19,218 bases of DNA from Desulfuromonadaceae bacterium (GCA_003246035.1 QKBP01000062.1:1-19218); one strand, 5' to 3'. Positions 1 through 6,894 are shown, counted from the first letter of the stretch. A program made the numbers and translations. Notes: a model not told the origin generated them from the sequence alone.

Positions 1-537
1 GAACAGCACCAGGGCGATCGCCGCCAGGGGGTTGCTGTCCTCGTCGTTGCCGGCGCCGAACCAGAGCGCCATGTGCGACAGCCAGGAGATCGCCCCGGCG
101 ATGGTCGCGGCGATGGAGGAGATCAGGATGTCGCGGTTCTTCACGTGCCCCATCTCGTGGGCCATCACCCCGAGCAGCTCGTCGCGGCTGAGAATCTGCA
201 GGATCCCCTCGGTCGCAGCCACCGCGGCATGCTCGGGATTGCGTCCGGTCGCGAAGGCGTTGGGAGCCGCCTGCGGCAGGATATAGACCCGCGGCATCGG
301 CAGGCTGTTGCGTTGGCAGATCTCGCGCACTACGTCGTAGAGCTGGCCGTCTTTGACCTCTCGACCGCGGTACATGGAGATGACCACCTTGTCGGAGAAC
401 CAGTAGGAACCGAAATTCATCACCCCGGCCATGATCAGGGCAAACAGCGCCCCCTGCTGACCACCGACGGCGCCACCGATAAAGACCAGCAGGAGCGTCA
501 GCACGGTGAGGAAGAAGACGGTACGAAACAAGTTCAT
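1..537 (-). CDS. htpX: HtpX-family membrane zinc metalloprotease, C-terminus outside window
   Basis: Membrane-embedded M48 metalloprotease that takes part in quality control of inner-membrane proteins. The visible 179 residues show two hydrophobic N-terminal segments (about 5-22 and 28-47), a conserved block around residues 83-99 ([17 protein letters not shown]), and the zinc site HEMGH at 127-131 inside [13 protein letters not shown], with H127, E128 and H131 present. A third hydrophobic stretch starts near 137. The family is usually about 280-300 residues, so roughly the last third, including the third zinc ligand, lies beyond base 1. The start is supported by GGAGG a few bases upstream. 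It is last in the minus-strand run but has its own candidate promoter at 603-631, so it need not depend on the upstream genes. Family assignment is firm. Confidence 0.95.
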   Translation of the reverse strand, partial: MNLFRTVFFLTVLTLLLVFIGGAVGGQQGALFALIMAGVMNFGSYWFSDKVVISMYRGREVKDGQLYDVVREICQRNSLPMPRVYILPQAAPNAFATGRNPEHAAVAATEGILQILSRDELLGVMAHEMGHVKNRDILISSIAATIAGAISWLSHMALWFGAGNDEDSNPLAAIALVLF

Positions 538-602
538 TTTCACTGCCTCCAGAATCGTTGACACGGCTCGATCCGGGGAGATTCCCGGGATCATTGAGTA
601 AA

Positions 603-631
603 TATATAACCAGCGGGGGTGGGGAAAACAA
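603..631 (-). promoter_or_regulatory. Candidate sigma-70 promoter for htpX
   Basis: On the minus strand TTGTTT (631-626), a 17-base spacer and TATATA (608-603) precede htpX, giving a predicted start near 596. The -35 match is modest. The short leader holds an imperfect hairpin at 570-592 (GATCCGGG against CCCGGGATC, one bulge) with no T-run, so it does not look like a terminator for the DUF116 gene. I see no sigma-32-type heat-shock motif. Confidence 0.4.
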
Positions 632-646
632 GGTGCAAACGCACAG

Positions 647-1429
647 TCAGGCAGCGTCGATATGCTCCTGCAGGGCGGCTTCCACTTCCTCGAGGACGAT
701 GTTGGTGTTGAAACAGGGGCCGTTGGGGCGGTGATTCAGCACTCCGAACACCGGCAACGGGTAGGCGTCTCGGATCCCCGAGGTGAGGTCCCGCTCACAG
801 GCGACCGCAAGGATGAAGCGAGGACGCTTCTCGACGATCAGCTTGCGCGCCAGGGTCCCGCCGGTGGCGACCGCCACCTCGATACCGAAGCGTTCGGCGA
901 GGGTCATGATCCCCGAAATGTCGCACTGTCCACAGCGGATGCACTTCTGCACATCCCCGGTGATCTTGATCGCGCAGTCGAACAGCTGGATGCAGTGTGG
1001 CAGCAGGATCAGCGCTTTGTCGGGGGTCACGTGAAGCTTGCGGGCCCGGACCAGCTGGTTGTTGAGGGCGATGAACGACTGCTGGAGCAGGTCGCGGTCG
1101 ACCCCGAGCAGGCGACCGAAGTTGACGATCGCGGGGAACAGGTAGCGGATCACCAGACCGCGCAGGCGCTGGGAGAAGAACAGGTCGCGACCGGTCAGCA
1201 GGGTTAATACCAGCAGCCCCATACCGGCCAGGATCACGCAGGCGAAGATCCCGAGCACCGCCCCAAAGAGCAGCGGCAGGGCGGGGTGAATCTGGGCGAG
1301 CCCGACGTTCGGAACGTACCAGAGCAGAAACGCCGCGGCGAGAATCAGCAGGCAGGCCACCGTCAGGACCGCGATGAAGACCCTTTTGCGCGGCTGATAG
1401 AGGGTCTGTTCTCCTCGATCAGCGTGCAT
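647..1429 (-). CDS. DUF116 family membrane-anchored cysteine-rich protein
   Basis: Conserved protein of unknown function. The N-terminal half has two strong transmembrane segments (about residues 17-39 and 50-79). The C-terminal soluble domain carries cysteines at 146, 152, 163, 166, 169, 211 and 239, including CIRCGQC (C-x2-C-x2-C), which suggests a metal or iron-sulfur site; that is inference. The [18 protein letters not shown] pattern is what I recognise as DUF116. The start is not certain. I chose the ATG at 1429 because GGGAAG lies 8 bases ahead; an ATG at 1435 is too close to it, and an in-frame extension to 1474 lies inside fmt. The gene overlaps the fmt end by 11 bases, so it is probably translationally coupled to def-fmt. 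A link to formyl-methionine metabolism is suggested only by this position. Confidence 0.85.
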   Translation of the reverse strand: MHADRGEQTLYQPRKRVFIAVLTVACLLILAAAFLLWYVPNVGLAQIHPALPLLFGAVLGIFACVILAGMGLLVLTLLTGRDLFFSQRLRGLVIRYLFPAIVNFGRLLGVDRDLLQQSFIALNNQLVRARKLHVTPDKALILLPHCIQLFDCAIKITGDVQKCIRCGQCDISGIMTLAERFGIEVAVATGGTLARKLIVEKRPRFILAVACERDLTSGIRDAYPLPVFGVLNHRPNGPCFNTNIVLEEVEAALQEHIDAA

Positions 1430-2378
1430 CGCCATCGCTTCCCAGCCGGGTCCCGACCGCGAGGGTCGTTCCACGCAGGAAATCGGCGGCCGGCAGCATG
1501 CGTTTCCCCGGGAGCTGCAGGGCTCCGAGCGAGAGGGCCCCGCTGCCGCACGCTACCACCACTCCTTCCGCACTTGCCGAGAGGATGCAGCCGGCCTCGC
1601 CGCTCGCCCCAACCACGCGGGTCGCGGCGACCTTGAGCACGTCGCCGTTCAGCGCGGAGAAGGCGCCCGGCCAGGGGGAGAGTCCGCGAACCTGGTTATG
1701 CAGCTCGTCGGCCGGCCTGCTCCAGTCGATCAGGCCGTCCTCCTTCTTGAGCATCGGCGCGTAGCAGCTCTGGGTGTCGTCCTGCTTTTCCGGCTCGAGT
1801 TCACCGGCACACAGCAACTTCAGAGTCTCCACCATGGTTTCCCGCCCCAGCACAGCGAGGCGATCGTGCAGCTCGCCGGCGGTCTCGTCGGGACCGATCG
1901 CAAGCGCACGCTTGACCAGCATATCGCCGGTATCGAGCCCTTCGTCCATGAGCATGGTGGTGATCCCGGTCTCGCGTTCACCGTCGACGATCGCCTTGTT
2001 GATCGGTGCGGCCCCCCGGTACTTCGGCAGCAGCGAGGCGTGTACGTTGATGCATCCGTGACGGGGGATCTCGAGCACATCCTTGGGCAGGATCTGGCCA
2101 TAGGCAACGACTACCACCAGGTCGGGCTGGAGCTGGCGAAGCTGCTCGACCGCTTCGGGGCGACGCAGACGCTGGGGCTGGTACACCGGGATGGCGTGCC
2201 GCTCGGCGACCAGCTTGACTGGCGGCGGAGTGAGTCTGTTCCCCCGCCCCTTGGGTCGGTCAGGCTGGGTAAAGACTCCGACCAGGTTGACCCCGAAGTC
2301 GAGCAGCCCCTCGAGGGTCGCGCAGGCGAACTCGGGGGTCCCCATGAAGACGGTTCGCAGTTCCGAGGGGGCGATCAT
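1419..2378 (-). CDS. fmt: Methionyl-tRNA formyltransferase
   Basis: Transfers a formyl group from 10-formyl-tetrahydrofolate to methionyl-tRNA(fMet) for translation initiation; cytosolic. The product has 319 residues, the usual family length. The N-terminal domain opens with TVFMGTPEFA (9-18). The catalytic region has INVHASLLPKYRGAAPI (110-126), with N111 and H113 matching the catalytic Asn and His and the SLLP loop at 115-118. MDEGLDTGDM (144-153) supplies the catalytic Asp (D149). The C-terminal OB-like domain includes WPGAFS. The start at 2378 overlaps the def stop codon in an ATGA arrangement. The frame stays open upstream through def, but that extension has no family similarity. Formylase and deformylase side by side is a classic bacterial arrangement. 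Confidence 0.97.
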   Translation of the reverse strand: MIAPSELRTVFMGTPEFACATLEGLLDFGVNLVGVFTQPDRPKGRGNRLTPPPVKLVAERHAIPVYQPQRLRRPEAVEQLRQLQPDLVVVVAYGQILPKDVLEIPRHGCINVHASLLPKYRGAAPINKAIVDGERETGITTMLMDEGLDTGDMLVKRALAIGPDETAGELHDRLAVLGRETMVETLKLLCAGELEPEKQDDTQSCYAPMLKKEDGLIDWSRPADELHNQVRGLSPWPGAFSALNGDVLKVAATRVVGASGEAGCILSASAEGVVVACGSGALSLGALQLPGKRMLPAADFLRGTTLAVGTRLGSDGDAR

Positions 2379-2890
2379 GCCTGCTCCATCTCGGAGAGAA
2401 TGCGCTGGTACTTCTTGCGGAACATCCCGCGCTTGAGCGAGGAGAGCCGGTCGACATAGAGGATCCCGTCGAGGTGGTCGATCTCGTGCTGGAAGGCGAT
2501 CGCCAGCAGCCCCTCGGCCTCGCGCTCCACCGTCGCGCCGCTTTGGTCCTGAAAACGCACCTTCACGTACGCGGCACGGTGCACGCGGGCGGCGTAACCA
2601 GGAACCGAGAGACACCCTTCCTCCTCGAAGCATTCGCCGTCACGGGCCACGATTTCGGGATTGAAGGCGATGATCAGGTCGGGGGGTTCCTCCGCCGGCG
2701 CACAGTCGATCACGACCAGGCGCTGGTGCACTCCGACCTGGGGTGCTGCCAGCCCGACGCCCGGTGCGTCGTACATGGTCTCGACCATGTCGTCGGCCAG
2801 CTTGACCAGCTCCGGGGTGACTTCCTCCACCGGCGCGCTCTTGCGGGCAAGGCGCTCATCAGGATAATGAAGAATTTCCAGCACGGCCAT
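2375..2890 (-). CDS. def: Peptide deformylase
   Basis: Removes the N-formyl group from nascent polypeptides as they leave the ribosome; cytosolic metalloenzyme. The product has 171 residues and all three family motifs: GVGLAAPQ (44-51), EGCLS (91-95, metal ligand C93) and QHEIDHLDG (134-142, metal ligands H135 and H139, catalytic E136). The N-terminus (LEILHYPDERL) is typical, so the ATG at 2890 is right even though the ribosome site is weak (AGGA about 15 bases upstream). It is the first gene of a def-fmt-DUF116 run with overlapping junctions, driven by the promoter at 2961-2990. Confidence 0.97.
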   Translation of the reverse strand: MAVLEILHYPDERLARKSAPVEEVTPELVKLADDMVETMYDAPGVGLAAPQVGVHQRLVVIDCAPAEEPPDLIIAFNPEIVARDGECFEEEGCLSVPGYAARVHRAAYVKVRFQDQSGATVEREAEGLLAIAFQHEIDHLDGILYVDRLSSLKRGMFRKKYQRILSEMEQA

Positions 2891-2926
2891 GGGCTCTGCG
2901 TATCCTTTTCAGGGGACTGAAAACAT

Positions 2927-2949
2927 CGGCCTGGCGGATGGCCAGGCCG
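2927..2949 (-). terminator. Perfect hairpin between the GGDEF-EAL gene and def
   Basis: CGGCCTGGC (2927-2935) pairs perfectly with GCCAGGCCG (2941-2949) around a 5-base loop. On the minus strand the stem is followed by ATGTTTTCAG, a short imperfect T-tract, so it could be a weak intrinsic terminator for the GGDEF-EAL transcript. It also starts about 5 bases after the predicted def transcription start, so it may instead sit at the 5' end of the def mRNA as a leader hairpin. The stem is certain; its role is not. Confidence 0.5.
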
Positions 2950-2960
2950 TTGAAGATATT

Positions 2961-2990
2961 AGTTTAGCGGCAGGGCTGACGCCAAGTCAA
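2961..2990 (-). promoter_or_regulatory. Candidate sigma-70 promoter for def-fmt-DUF116
   Basis: Minus strand TTGACT (2990-2985), an 18-base spacer and TAAACT (2966-2961), with a predicted start near 2954, about 64 bases before the def start codon. The -35 matches 5 of 6 positions and the -10 matches 4 of 6. Confidence 0.6.
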
Positions 2991-3021
2991 CCGCGCCAGA
3001 CCCTAAACGGAAAGGGGAACC

Positions 3022-5139
3022 CTACACGGCGGAGGCGAACACGGCTTCGAGCTGACAGGGGGGGAGGGGGCGACTGAAGAGATAGCCCTGGGCCTCGTGA
3101 CAGGCAAGATCGGCCAGCAGCTGACGTTGCTCGGCGGTCTCCACGCCTTCGGCGAGAATTTTCAGTTCGAGGCTCTGCCCCATCGCCACGATGGCGCGAA
3201 GGATGGCCTGCGCCTGCCCCCCCGAGGTGCCGTTGCTGACAAAAGAACGATCGATCTTCAGGGTGTCGATCGGGAATGCGTGCAGGTAACTGAGCGACGA
3301 ATAGCCGGTGCCGAAATCGTCGACCGCGATTCCGACCCCCATCTCCTTGATGCGCCGCAGGGTCACATCGGCCTGGCTGGCCCGGTCGAGCAGGAGGCTC
3401 TCGGTGACCTCGACCTCGAGCATCTGCGGTGGGAGCCCCGTCTCGGCCAGCGCCCGCGCGAGCAGCGCGCAGACATCGTCATCGACGAACTGCTGCGGTG
3501 AAATGTTGACCGAAATGCGCAGCGGCGCGAAACCCTGCGCAATCCAGGCCGCCCCCTGGCGGCAGGCTTCGGTGACAAAGCCCCGACCGAGCGGCACGAT
3601 CAGCCCCGACTCCTCGGCGACCGGGATAAACTCCGCCGGCGGAACCATCCCCCGTACCGGGTGCTGCCAACGCGCCAGCGCCTCGACCCCAACGGTCCGC
3701 CCGGTCACCAGGTCGACCAGCGGCTGGTAATGGAGGGTGAAATCACCCCGCTCGATGCCGAGGCGGATTTCGTGCTCGAGGGTCAGGCGGCTGAGTGCCG
3801 CGGCGGTCATCGACCGATCGTAGAACTGGTAGGCTCCCGAGGAATCCTTGGCATAGCTGAGCGCCGTGTAGGCCTGCTTGAGCAGCTCCTCCGGTTCGAG
3901 GCCCTGGTCCCCGGGGAAAATGCTGATCCCGGTGCGCAGGGCGATATGCACGGTCTGGCCATCGACCTCGAACGGTTCCTTCATCGCCTCGTCGAGTCGC
4001 TGAATCACCTGTGCCGCATCCTCGGGTCGCCCGATCTCGGTGAGCAGGATGCAGAACTCGTCCCCTCCGAGACGTGAGACCCGGCCTTCGTCGAGCTGAT
4101 CCCGGGAGAGGACATCGCACTCCCGTACGAAGCGCCGCAGGCGCATGGCGATCGCCTTCAGCATCCGGTCCCCCCGCTCCAGACCGAGGGTGTCGTTGAC
4201 CCGCTTGAAGTGGTGAACATCGAGGTAGAGCAGCGCGCCGATCCGCCGGTACCTCTGGGCCGCGGCCATCGCCTCACGCACCCGCTCCAGAAAGAGCGAA
4301 CGGTTGGCGAGTCCGGTCAGCTCGTCGAACAGCGCGAGGTACTCGATCCGTTTGCGCGCACTGGTGATCTCGGTGACGTCCTGGAGGATGCCGCTGACCG
4401 ACAGTCCCTCTCCGTCCAGTGGCTCCCACAGAACCCGCAGGACCCGCTCGGCCTCGGCCCCCTGGACCCTCAGGTAGAACGACTCCAGCCTCTCGCCGCG
4501 GCGCAGGGCCTCAAGCGAGTCGTACAGAATCTGGCGATCTTCCTCGATGACGTGGGTCAGGGCATGCTCGCGGTCAAAGCAGCCGCTCCCTTTTCCGAGA
4601 CCGAGCAACCCCGCGACCACCTCGGCAAACGTGAACTGCTTCCGCCTGAAATCATAATCCCAGTACCCAACCCGAGCAATACGCTGCGCCCGGATCAGAC
4701 GCTGCTCGCTAGTACGCAGATCCCTGGCGGTTTCGGAGGTACGGAGCAGGTAGCGCAGCCGGTGCGCCATGATCGCTCCGTTGATCGGCTTGGCCATGAA
4801 GTCTGTGGCCCCCGCTTCGAACGCCAGGTTGATCGACTCCAGGTCGTCCTTGCCGGTCACCATCAGGACCGGAAGATGCTCCCCCTGCGGCAAGTGCCGC
4901 AATCGCCGGCAGGCTTCGTAACCGTTCATGCCGGGCATCACCACGTCGAGCACCACGGCGTTAGGGGCGCCCTCGTCAAAAGCAGCGAGCATCTCCTCAC
5001 CGCTCTGGACGGTCACGACCTCGAACCCGGCATCCCCGAGAGCATCACTGATCAGAGTGCGCACGAACAGCTCGTCGTCGACGACCAGGACCGTCGGCTT
5101 GTCAGCTTGGGGGGACAACGTTGGCACCGCTTCGAGCAT
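3022..5139 (-). CDS. Response regulator with PAS-like, GGDEF and EAL domains (c-di-GMP turnover)
   Basis: A 705-residue cytosolic regulator. The receiver domain (about 15-130) has the acidic pair D21/D22, phosphoacceptor D65 in VLDVVMPG, T95 and K117. A PAS-like segment follows (about 150-262, ending LQDVTEITSARKR). The GGDEF domain (about 268-440) has an intact RLGGDEF (356-362). The EAL domain (about 450-700) has VEALARW (485-491), VDDFGTGYSS (606-615), LKIDRSFV and AEGVET (663-668), so the phosphodiesterase residues look intact. The product may therefore both make and degrade c-di-GMP. An RxxD (RECD, 339-342) sits 15 rather than 5 residues before GGDEF because of an insertion, so the usual inhibitory site is displaced. 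No partner histidine kinase is in the window. A sigma-54-type promoter lies just upstream. Confidence 0.93.
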   Translation of the reverse strand: MLEAVPTLSPQADKPTVLVVDDELFVRTLISDALGDAGFEVVTVQSGEEMLAAFDEGAPNAVVLDVVMPGMNGYEACRRLRHLPQGEHLPVLMVTGKDDLESINLAFEAGATDFMAKPINGAIMAHRLRYLLRTSETARDLRTSEQRLIRAQRIARVGYWDYDFRRKQFTFAEVVAGLLGLGKGSGCFDREHALTHVIEEDRQILYDSLEALRRGERLESFYLRVQGAEAERVLRVLWEPLDGEGLSVSGILQDVTEITSARKRIEYLALFDELTGLANRSLFLERVREAMAAAQRYRRIGALLYLDVHHFKRVNDTLGLERGDRMLKAIAMRLRRFVRECDVLSRDQLDEGRVSRLGGDEFCILLTEIGRPEDAAQVIQRLDEAMKEPFEVDGQTVHIALRTGISIFPGDQGLEPEELLKQAYTALSYAKDSSGAYQFYDRSMTAAALSRLTLEHEIRLGIERGDFTLHYQPLVDLVTGRTVGVEALARWQHPVRGMVPPAEFIPVAEESGLIVPLGRGFVTEACRQGAAWIAQGFAPLRISVNISPQQFVDDDVCALLARALAETGLPPQMLEVEVTESLLLDRASQADVTLRRIKEMGVGIAVDDFGTGYSSLSYLHAFPIDTLKIDRSFVSNGTSGGQAQAILRAIVAMGQSLELKILAEGVETAEQRQLLADLACHEAQGYLFSRPLPPCQLEAVFASAV

Positions 5140-5204
5140 AAAAATCGCTATTCCGTTGTTTTCGCTATCGACGCAGATAGCAGCATTGAAATCTTCGCAT
5201 TAAG

Positions 5205-5220
5205 TGCAAGCAACGTTCCA
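5205..5220 (-). promoter_or_regulatory. Sigma-54 (-24/-12) promoter for the GGDEF-EAL gene
   Basis: On the minus strand TGGAACG-TTGC-TTGCA matches the RpoN consensus TGGCACG-N4-TTGCW at all but one position, with exact GG-to-GC spacing. Predicted start near 5194, giving a leader of about 55 bases. An inverted repeat GCTATC-N6-GATAGC (5164-5181) lies in that leader. A 10-bp palindrome at 5322-5331 sits about 130 bases upstream, a usual distance for an enhancer-binding activator. This makes RpoN control likely, with the activator unknown. Confidence 0.65.
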
Positions 5221-5321
5221 AATTCGCGCATACCTCCAACGCTCCGCTTAAGCCCCACCGTTAGGGCCTCTGGCGCAACGAGACATCTCGAACACCTTCT
5301 CCCGCCACCCCAATCCTGCCA

Positions 5322-5331
5322 GCCAATTGGC
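5322..5331. promoter_or_regulatory. Palindrome GCCAATTGGC, possible operator or enhancer site
   Basis: A perfect 10-bp palindrome, part of a wider TGCCA-N6-TGGCA (5317-5332), in the 324-bp gap between the divergent GGDEF-EAL and radical SAM genes. It lies about 130 bases upstream of the predicted sigma-54 start and just before the -35 candidate of the radical SAM gene. One copy only, so its role is a guess. Confidence 0.2.
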
Positions 5332-5346
5332 ATCCCCTGCGCTCAT

Positions 5347-5373
5347 TTGACAATTTTTTGATGCACCTGTGAT
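5347..5373 (+). promoter_or_regulatory. Weak candidate promoter for the radical SAM gene
   Basis: A perfect TTGACA (5347-5352) is followed after 15 bases by TGTGAT (5368-5373, 4 of 6). An alternative is the -10-like GATACT preceded by TGC (5405-5413), which would start the mRNA near 5420. Neither is decisive. Confidence 0.3.
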
Positions 5374-5463
5374 GTCGACGGGGTTACCTCGGGTGGCCCG
5401 GCTGTGCGATACTGACTCCACGTGCCGTACCTCCATACGGCCCAGACCACGCAGGGGTTTTCC

Positions 5464-6420
5464 ATGCAGAGCTTTGAGCAAGCCATTGACGCGAGCGGAT
5501 ATCGACCACTAACCTCCGAGGCCCTGCCGGTCCTCCAGGTTAACCTCGGCCGGCAATGCAACCTGAGCTGTCACCACTGCCACGTCGGCGCCTCTCCCGC
5601 GCGTCGCGAGGTGATGAACTGGACAACCATGGAGGCGGTTATCGCCCTGGCGCGCTCCTGCCGACCGCGTCAGATCGACATCACCGGGGGCGCTCCAGAG
5701 ATCATTCCGCACTTCCGCCGCTTCGTCGAAGCGTTGCGAGCCGACGACTTCGCGGTCCAGGTGCGAACCAACCTGACGGTTATCTTCGAGCCGGGCCAAC
5801 AGGACCTCCCCGGGTTTTTCCGTCGCCACGGCGTCGAACTGGTCGCCTCCCTCCCCTGCTACCTCTCGGACAATGTCGACAGACAACGTGGCAGAGGCGT
5901 CTACGACCTGAGCATCAACGCTCTCAAGCGCCTCAACGCCGAGGGTTACGGTCTCGACGACAACCTCCCGCTCAACCTGGTCTACAACCCCGGCGGGCCG
6001 TTTCTCCCTCCGAGTCAGGAGCTGCTCGAAGCCGCCTACCGCAAAGAGCTCCGGGAACGGTACGACCTTCACTTCAACCGCCTGCTGACCATCACCAATA
6101 TGCCGATCGGGCGATTTCTCGATGACCTGAGCCATGCCGGCAAGGACGACGACTATCGCCAACTGCTACGCGAGGCGTTCAATCCGGGGACCCTCGAAGG
6201 GCTGATGTGCCGACACCAAGTGAGCATCGACTGGAACGGCACGCTTTATGACTGTGACTTCAACCTCGCGCTCGGCCTGCCGCTGGGTCACGACGCGCCA
6301 CAAACCGTTTTCGAGGCAACACCCGAGAGCCTGACGGGACGCATGATTCGCACGGCCGGGCACTGCTTCGGCTGCACCGCTGGAAGCGGGTCGTCGTGCG
6401 GGGGGATGCTGGTCGCCTGA
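5464..6420 (+). CDS. arsS: Radical SAM/Cys-rich protein, arsenosugar biosynthesis ArsS type
   Basis: A 318-residue cytosolic radical SAM enzyme. The [4Fe-4S] motif is CNLSCHHC (C32, C36, C39), followed by DITGGAPE (72-79), a GGxP-type SAM-binding stretch. The C-terminal domain is cysteine-rich and ends C301-x2-C304-TAGSGSS-C312-GG, the feature that separates this family from other radical SAM proteins. From memory, characterised members turn methylated arsenicals into arsenosugar precursors, and some relatives carry selenocysteine in this tail; here all positions are Cys codons. The start at 5464 has AGGGG 7 bases upstream. An in-frame GTG at 5422 adds 14 residues without a good ribosome site. 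No arsM or other arsenic gene is in the window, so the role is inferred from family only. Confidence 0.82.
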   Translation: MQSFEQAIDASGYRPLTSEALPVLQVNLGRQCNLSCHHCHVGASPARREVMNWTTMEAVIALARSCRPRQIDITGGAPEIIPHFRRFVEALRADDFAVQVRTNLTVIFEPGQQDLPGFFRRHGVELVASLPCYLSDNVDRQRGRGVYDLSINALKRLNAEGYGLDDNLPLNLVYNPGGPFLPPSQELLEAAYRKELRERYDLHFNRLLTITNMPIGRFLDDLSHAGKDDDYRQLLREAFNPGTLEGLMCRHQVSIDWNGTLYDCDFNLALGLPLGHDAPQTVFEATPESLTGRMIRTAGHCFGCTAGSGSSCGGMLVA

Positions 6421-6461
6421 CCACCCGGCTGGGAAACCTGCTGAAAAAACTCGGAGCGGGC

Positions 6462-6501
6462 AAAAAAAACCCTGGAGACCAGGAGGGGAAGTCATCCAGG
6501 G
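6462..6501 (-). terminator. Intrinsic terminator on the minus strand with T8 tract
   Basis: The 7-bp stem CCCTGGA/TCCAGGG is followed immediately by T8. A competing 5-bp stem CCTGG-TCT-CCAGG (6483-6471) uses the same 3' arm, so either fold would place a hairpin at the T-tract. It points away from the arsS-type gene on the plus strand and would end the candidate small RNA. Confidence 0.5.
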
Positions 6502-6546
6502 CAAATTCGGGAAGCCGGGGAGGCTTCCCGGAAGAATCGTTCGGTT
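6462..6546 (-). ncRNA. Candidate small RNA with two hairpins and T8 terminator
   Basis: Read on the minus strand, a perfect TATAAT at 6557-6552 predicts a start near 6546. The roughly 85-base product would hold a perfect 9-bp hairpin CGGGAAGCC/GGCTTCCCG (6530-6508) with a UCCCC loop. A second hairpin pairs CCCTGGA (6501-6495) with TCCAGGG (6476-6470) and runs directly into eight T (6469-6462). Its loop contains UUCCCCUCCUGG, complementary to Shine-Dalgarno sequences. No protein gene on the minus strand explains this terminator. I do not recognise a known RNA family. The elements are seen; the RNA itself is inference. Confidence 0.4.
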
Positions 6547-6551
6547 TCTAC

Positions 6552-6580
6552 ATTATACATCGCTACCCCAACAGAGCAAA
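6552..6580 (-). promoter_or_regulatory. Candidate promoter of the small RNA
   Basis: Minus-strand TATAAT (6557-6552) is a perfect -10. Upstream, TTTGCT (6580-6575) at 17 bases, or TTGCTC at 16, is a weak -35 with about 3 of 6 matches. Confidence 0.4.
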
Positions 6581-6678
6581 CCCCTGGCTAGTCAAAATAC
6601 CGACCCAACCGTGCAAATTCCCGCCCCTGACGCCGGCAAACCGTCACCGCCACCTCCCTCCCCCACCAACCAGACTCT
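6561..6678 (+). terminator. C-rich, G-poor stretch, possible Rho loading site after the radical SAM gene
   Basis: By hand count these 118 bases contain 56 C and 17 G, with no obvious reading frame. Such C-over-G bubbles act as Rho utilisation sites. No good plus-strand intrinsic terminator follows the radical SAM gene: the hairpin at 6508-6530 has no T-run on that strand. Rho-dependent ending is therefore plausible. The opposite strand is G-rich here (several GG and GGG runs at 6651-6671) and could form a two-tier G-quadruplex. Confidence 0.3.
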
Positions 6679-6726
6679 AAAAAGCCTGTAATTTCAGGAA
6701 CAAAAGGCCTTTTAACATATTAATAT

Positions 6727-6756
6727 TCAACAATTTACACGGTTATTGCATAAAAT
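6727..6756 (+). promoter_or_regulatory. Candidate sigma-70 promoter of the cytochrome/porin operon
   Basis: TCAACA (6727-6732), an 18-base spacer and TAAAAT (6751-6756, 5 of 6) lie in an AT-rich block (about 6690-6810) that contrasts with the GC-rich surroundings. The predicted start near 6763 leaves a leader of about 130 bases. No sigma-54 element with correct spacing was found here, despite several GGCAC strings. Confidence 0.4.
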
Positions 6757-6849
6757 TACGTAATTACGCGATATTTTATGTTTTTTAATTTGTTTTCACT
6801 ATGCATTTTCGGCACGCTTGGCACATAGTGCCCTGAACACCTCTGGCAC
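6754..6849 (+). promoter_or_regulatory. Palindromes and repeated GGCAC boxes upstream of the cytochrome operon
   Basis: AATTACGTAATT (6754-6765) is a perfect 12-bp palindrome overlapping the candidate -10 and start. TAAAAT and ATTTTA flank it at 6751-6756 and 6773-6778. Further down, GGCAC occurs at 6811, 6820 and 6845. The middle copy forms GGCAC-ATA-GTGCC (6820-6832), which could be an operator or an mRNA hairpin. The binding protein is unknown. Confidence 0.35.
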
Positions 6850-6894
6850 CTGACCTACCTATTCTATTTCATTCCTTCGTAGGAGGCTCGATCC

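Noticed and set aside
2379..2633. N-terminal extension of fmt through the def gene
   Set aside because: Arg/Pro-rich translation without family similarity. The ATGA overlap at 2375-2378 and the conserved start of the FMT fold place the start at 2378.
5391..5407. Sigma-54 promoter before the radical SAM gene (TGGCCCG..TGCG)
   Set aside because: The GG-to-GC spacing is one base too short, which normally abolishes RpoN recognition.
6678..6713. Intrinsic terminator for the radical SAM gene using AAAAGCC and GGCCTTTT
   Set aside because: The stem needs a bulge and is AU-rich, it lies about 260 bases after the gene, and the T-run is part of the stem. Rho-type ending is at least as likely.
6811..6850. 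Sigma-54 promoter before the cytochrome operon
   Set aside because: GGCAC strings look like -24 elements, but the following GC is 8 rather than 10 bases from GG, and no TTGCA is present at the right place.
6531..6894. c-di-GMP (GEMM) riboswitch before the cytochrome gene, as is common in Geobacter
   Set aside because: I looked for the conserved CGCAAAG and GCCGGGTTGCCG-type blocks on both strands and did not find them in order.
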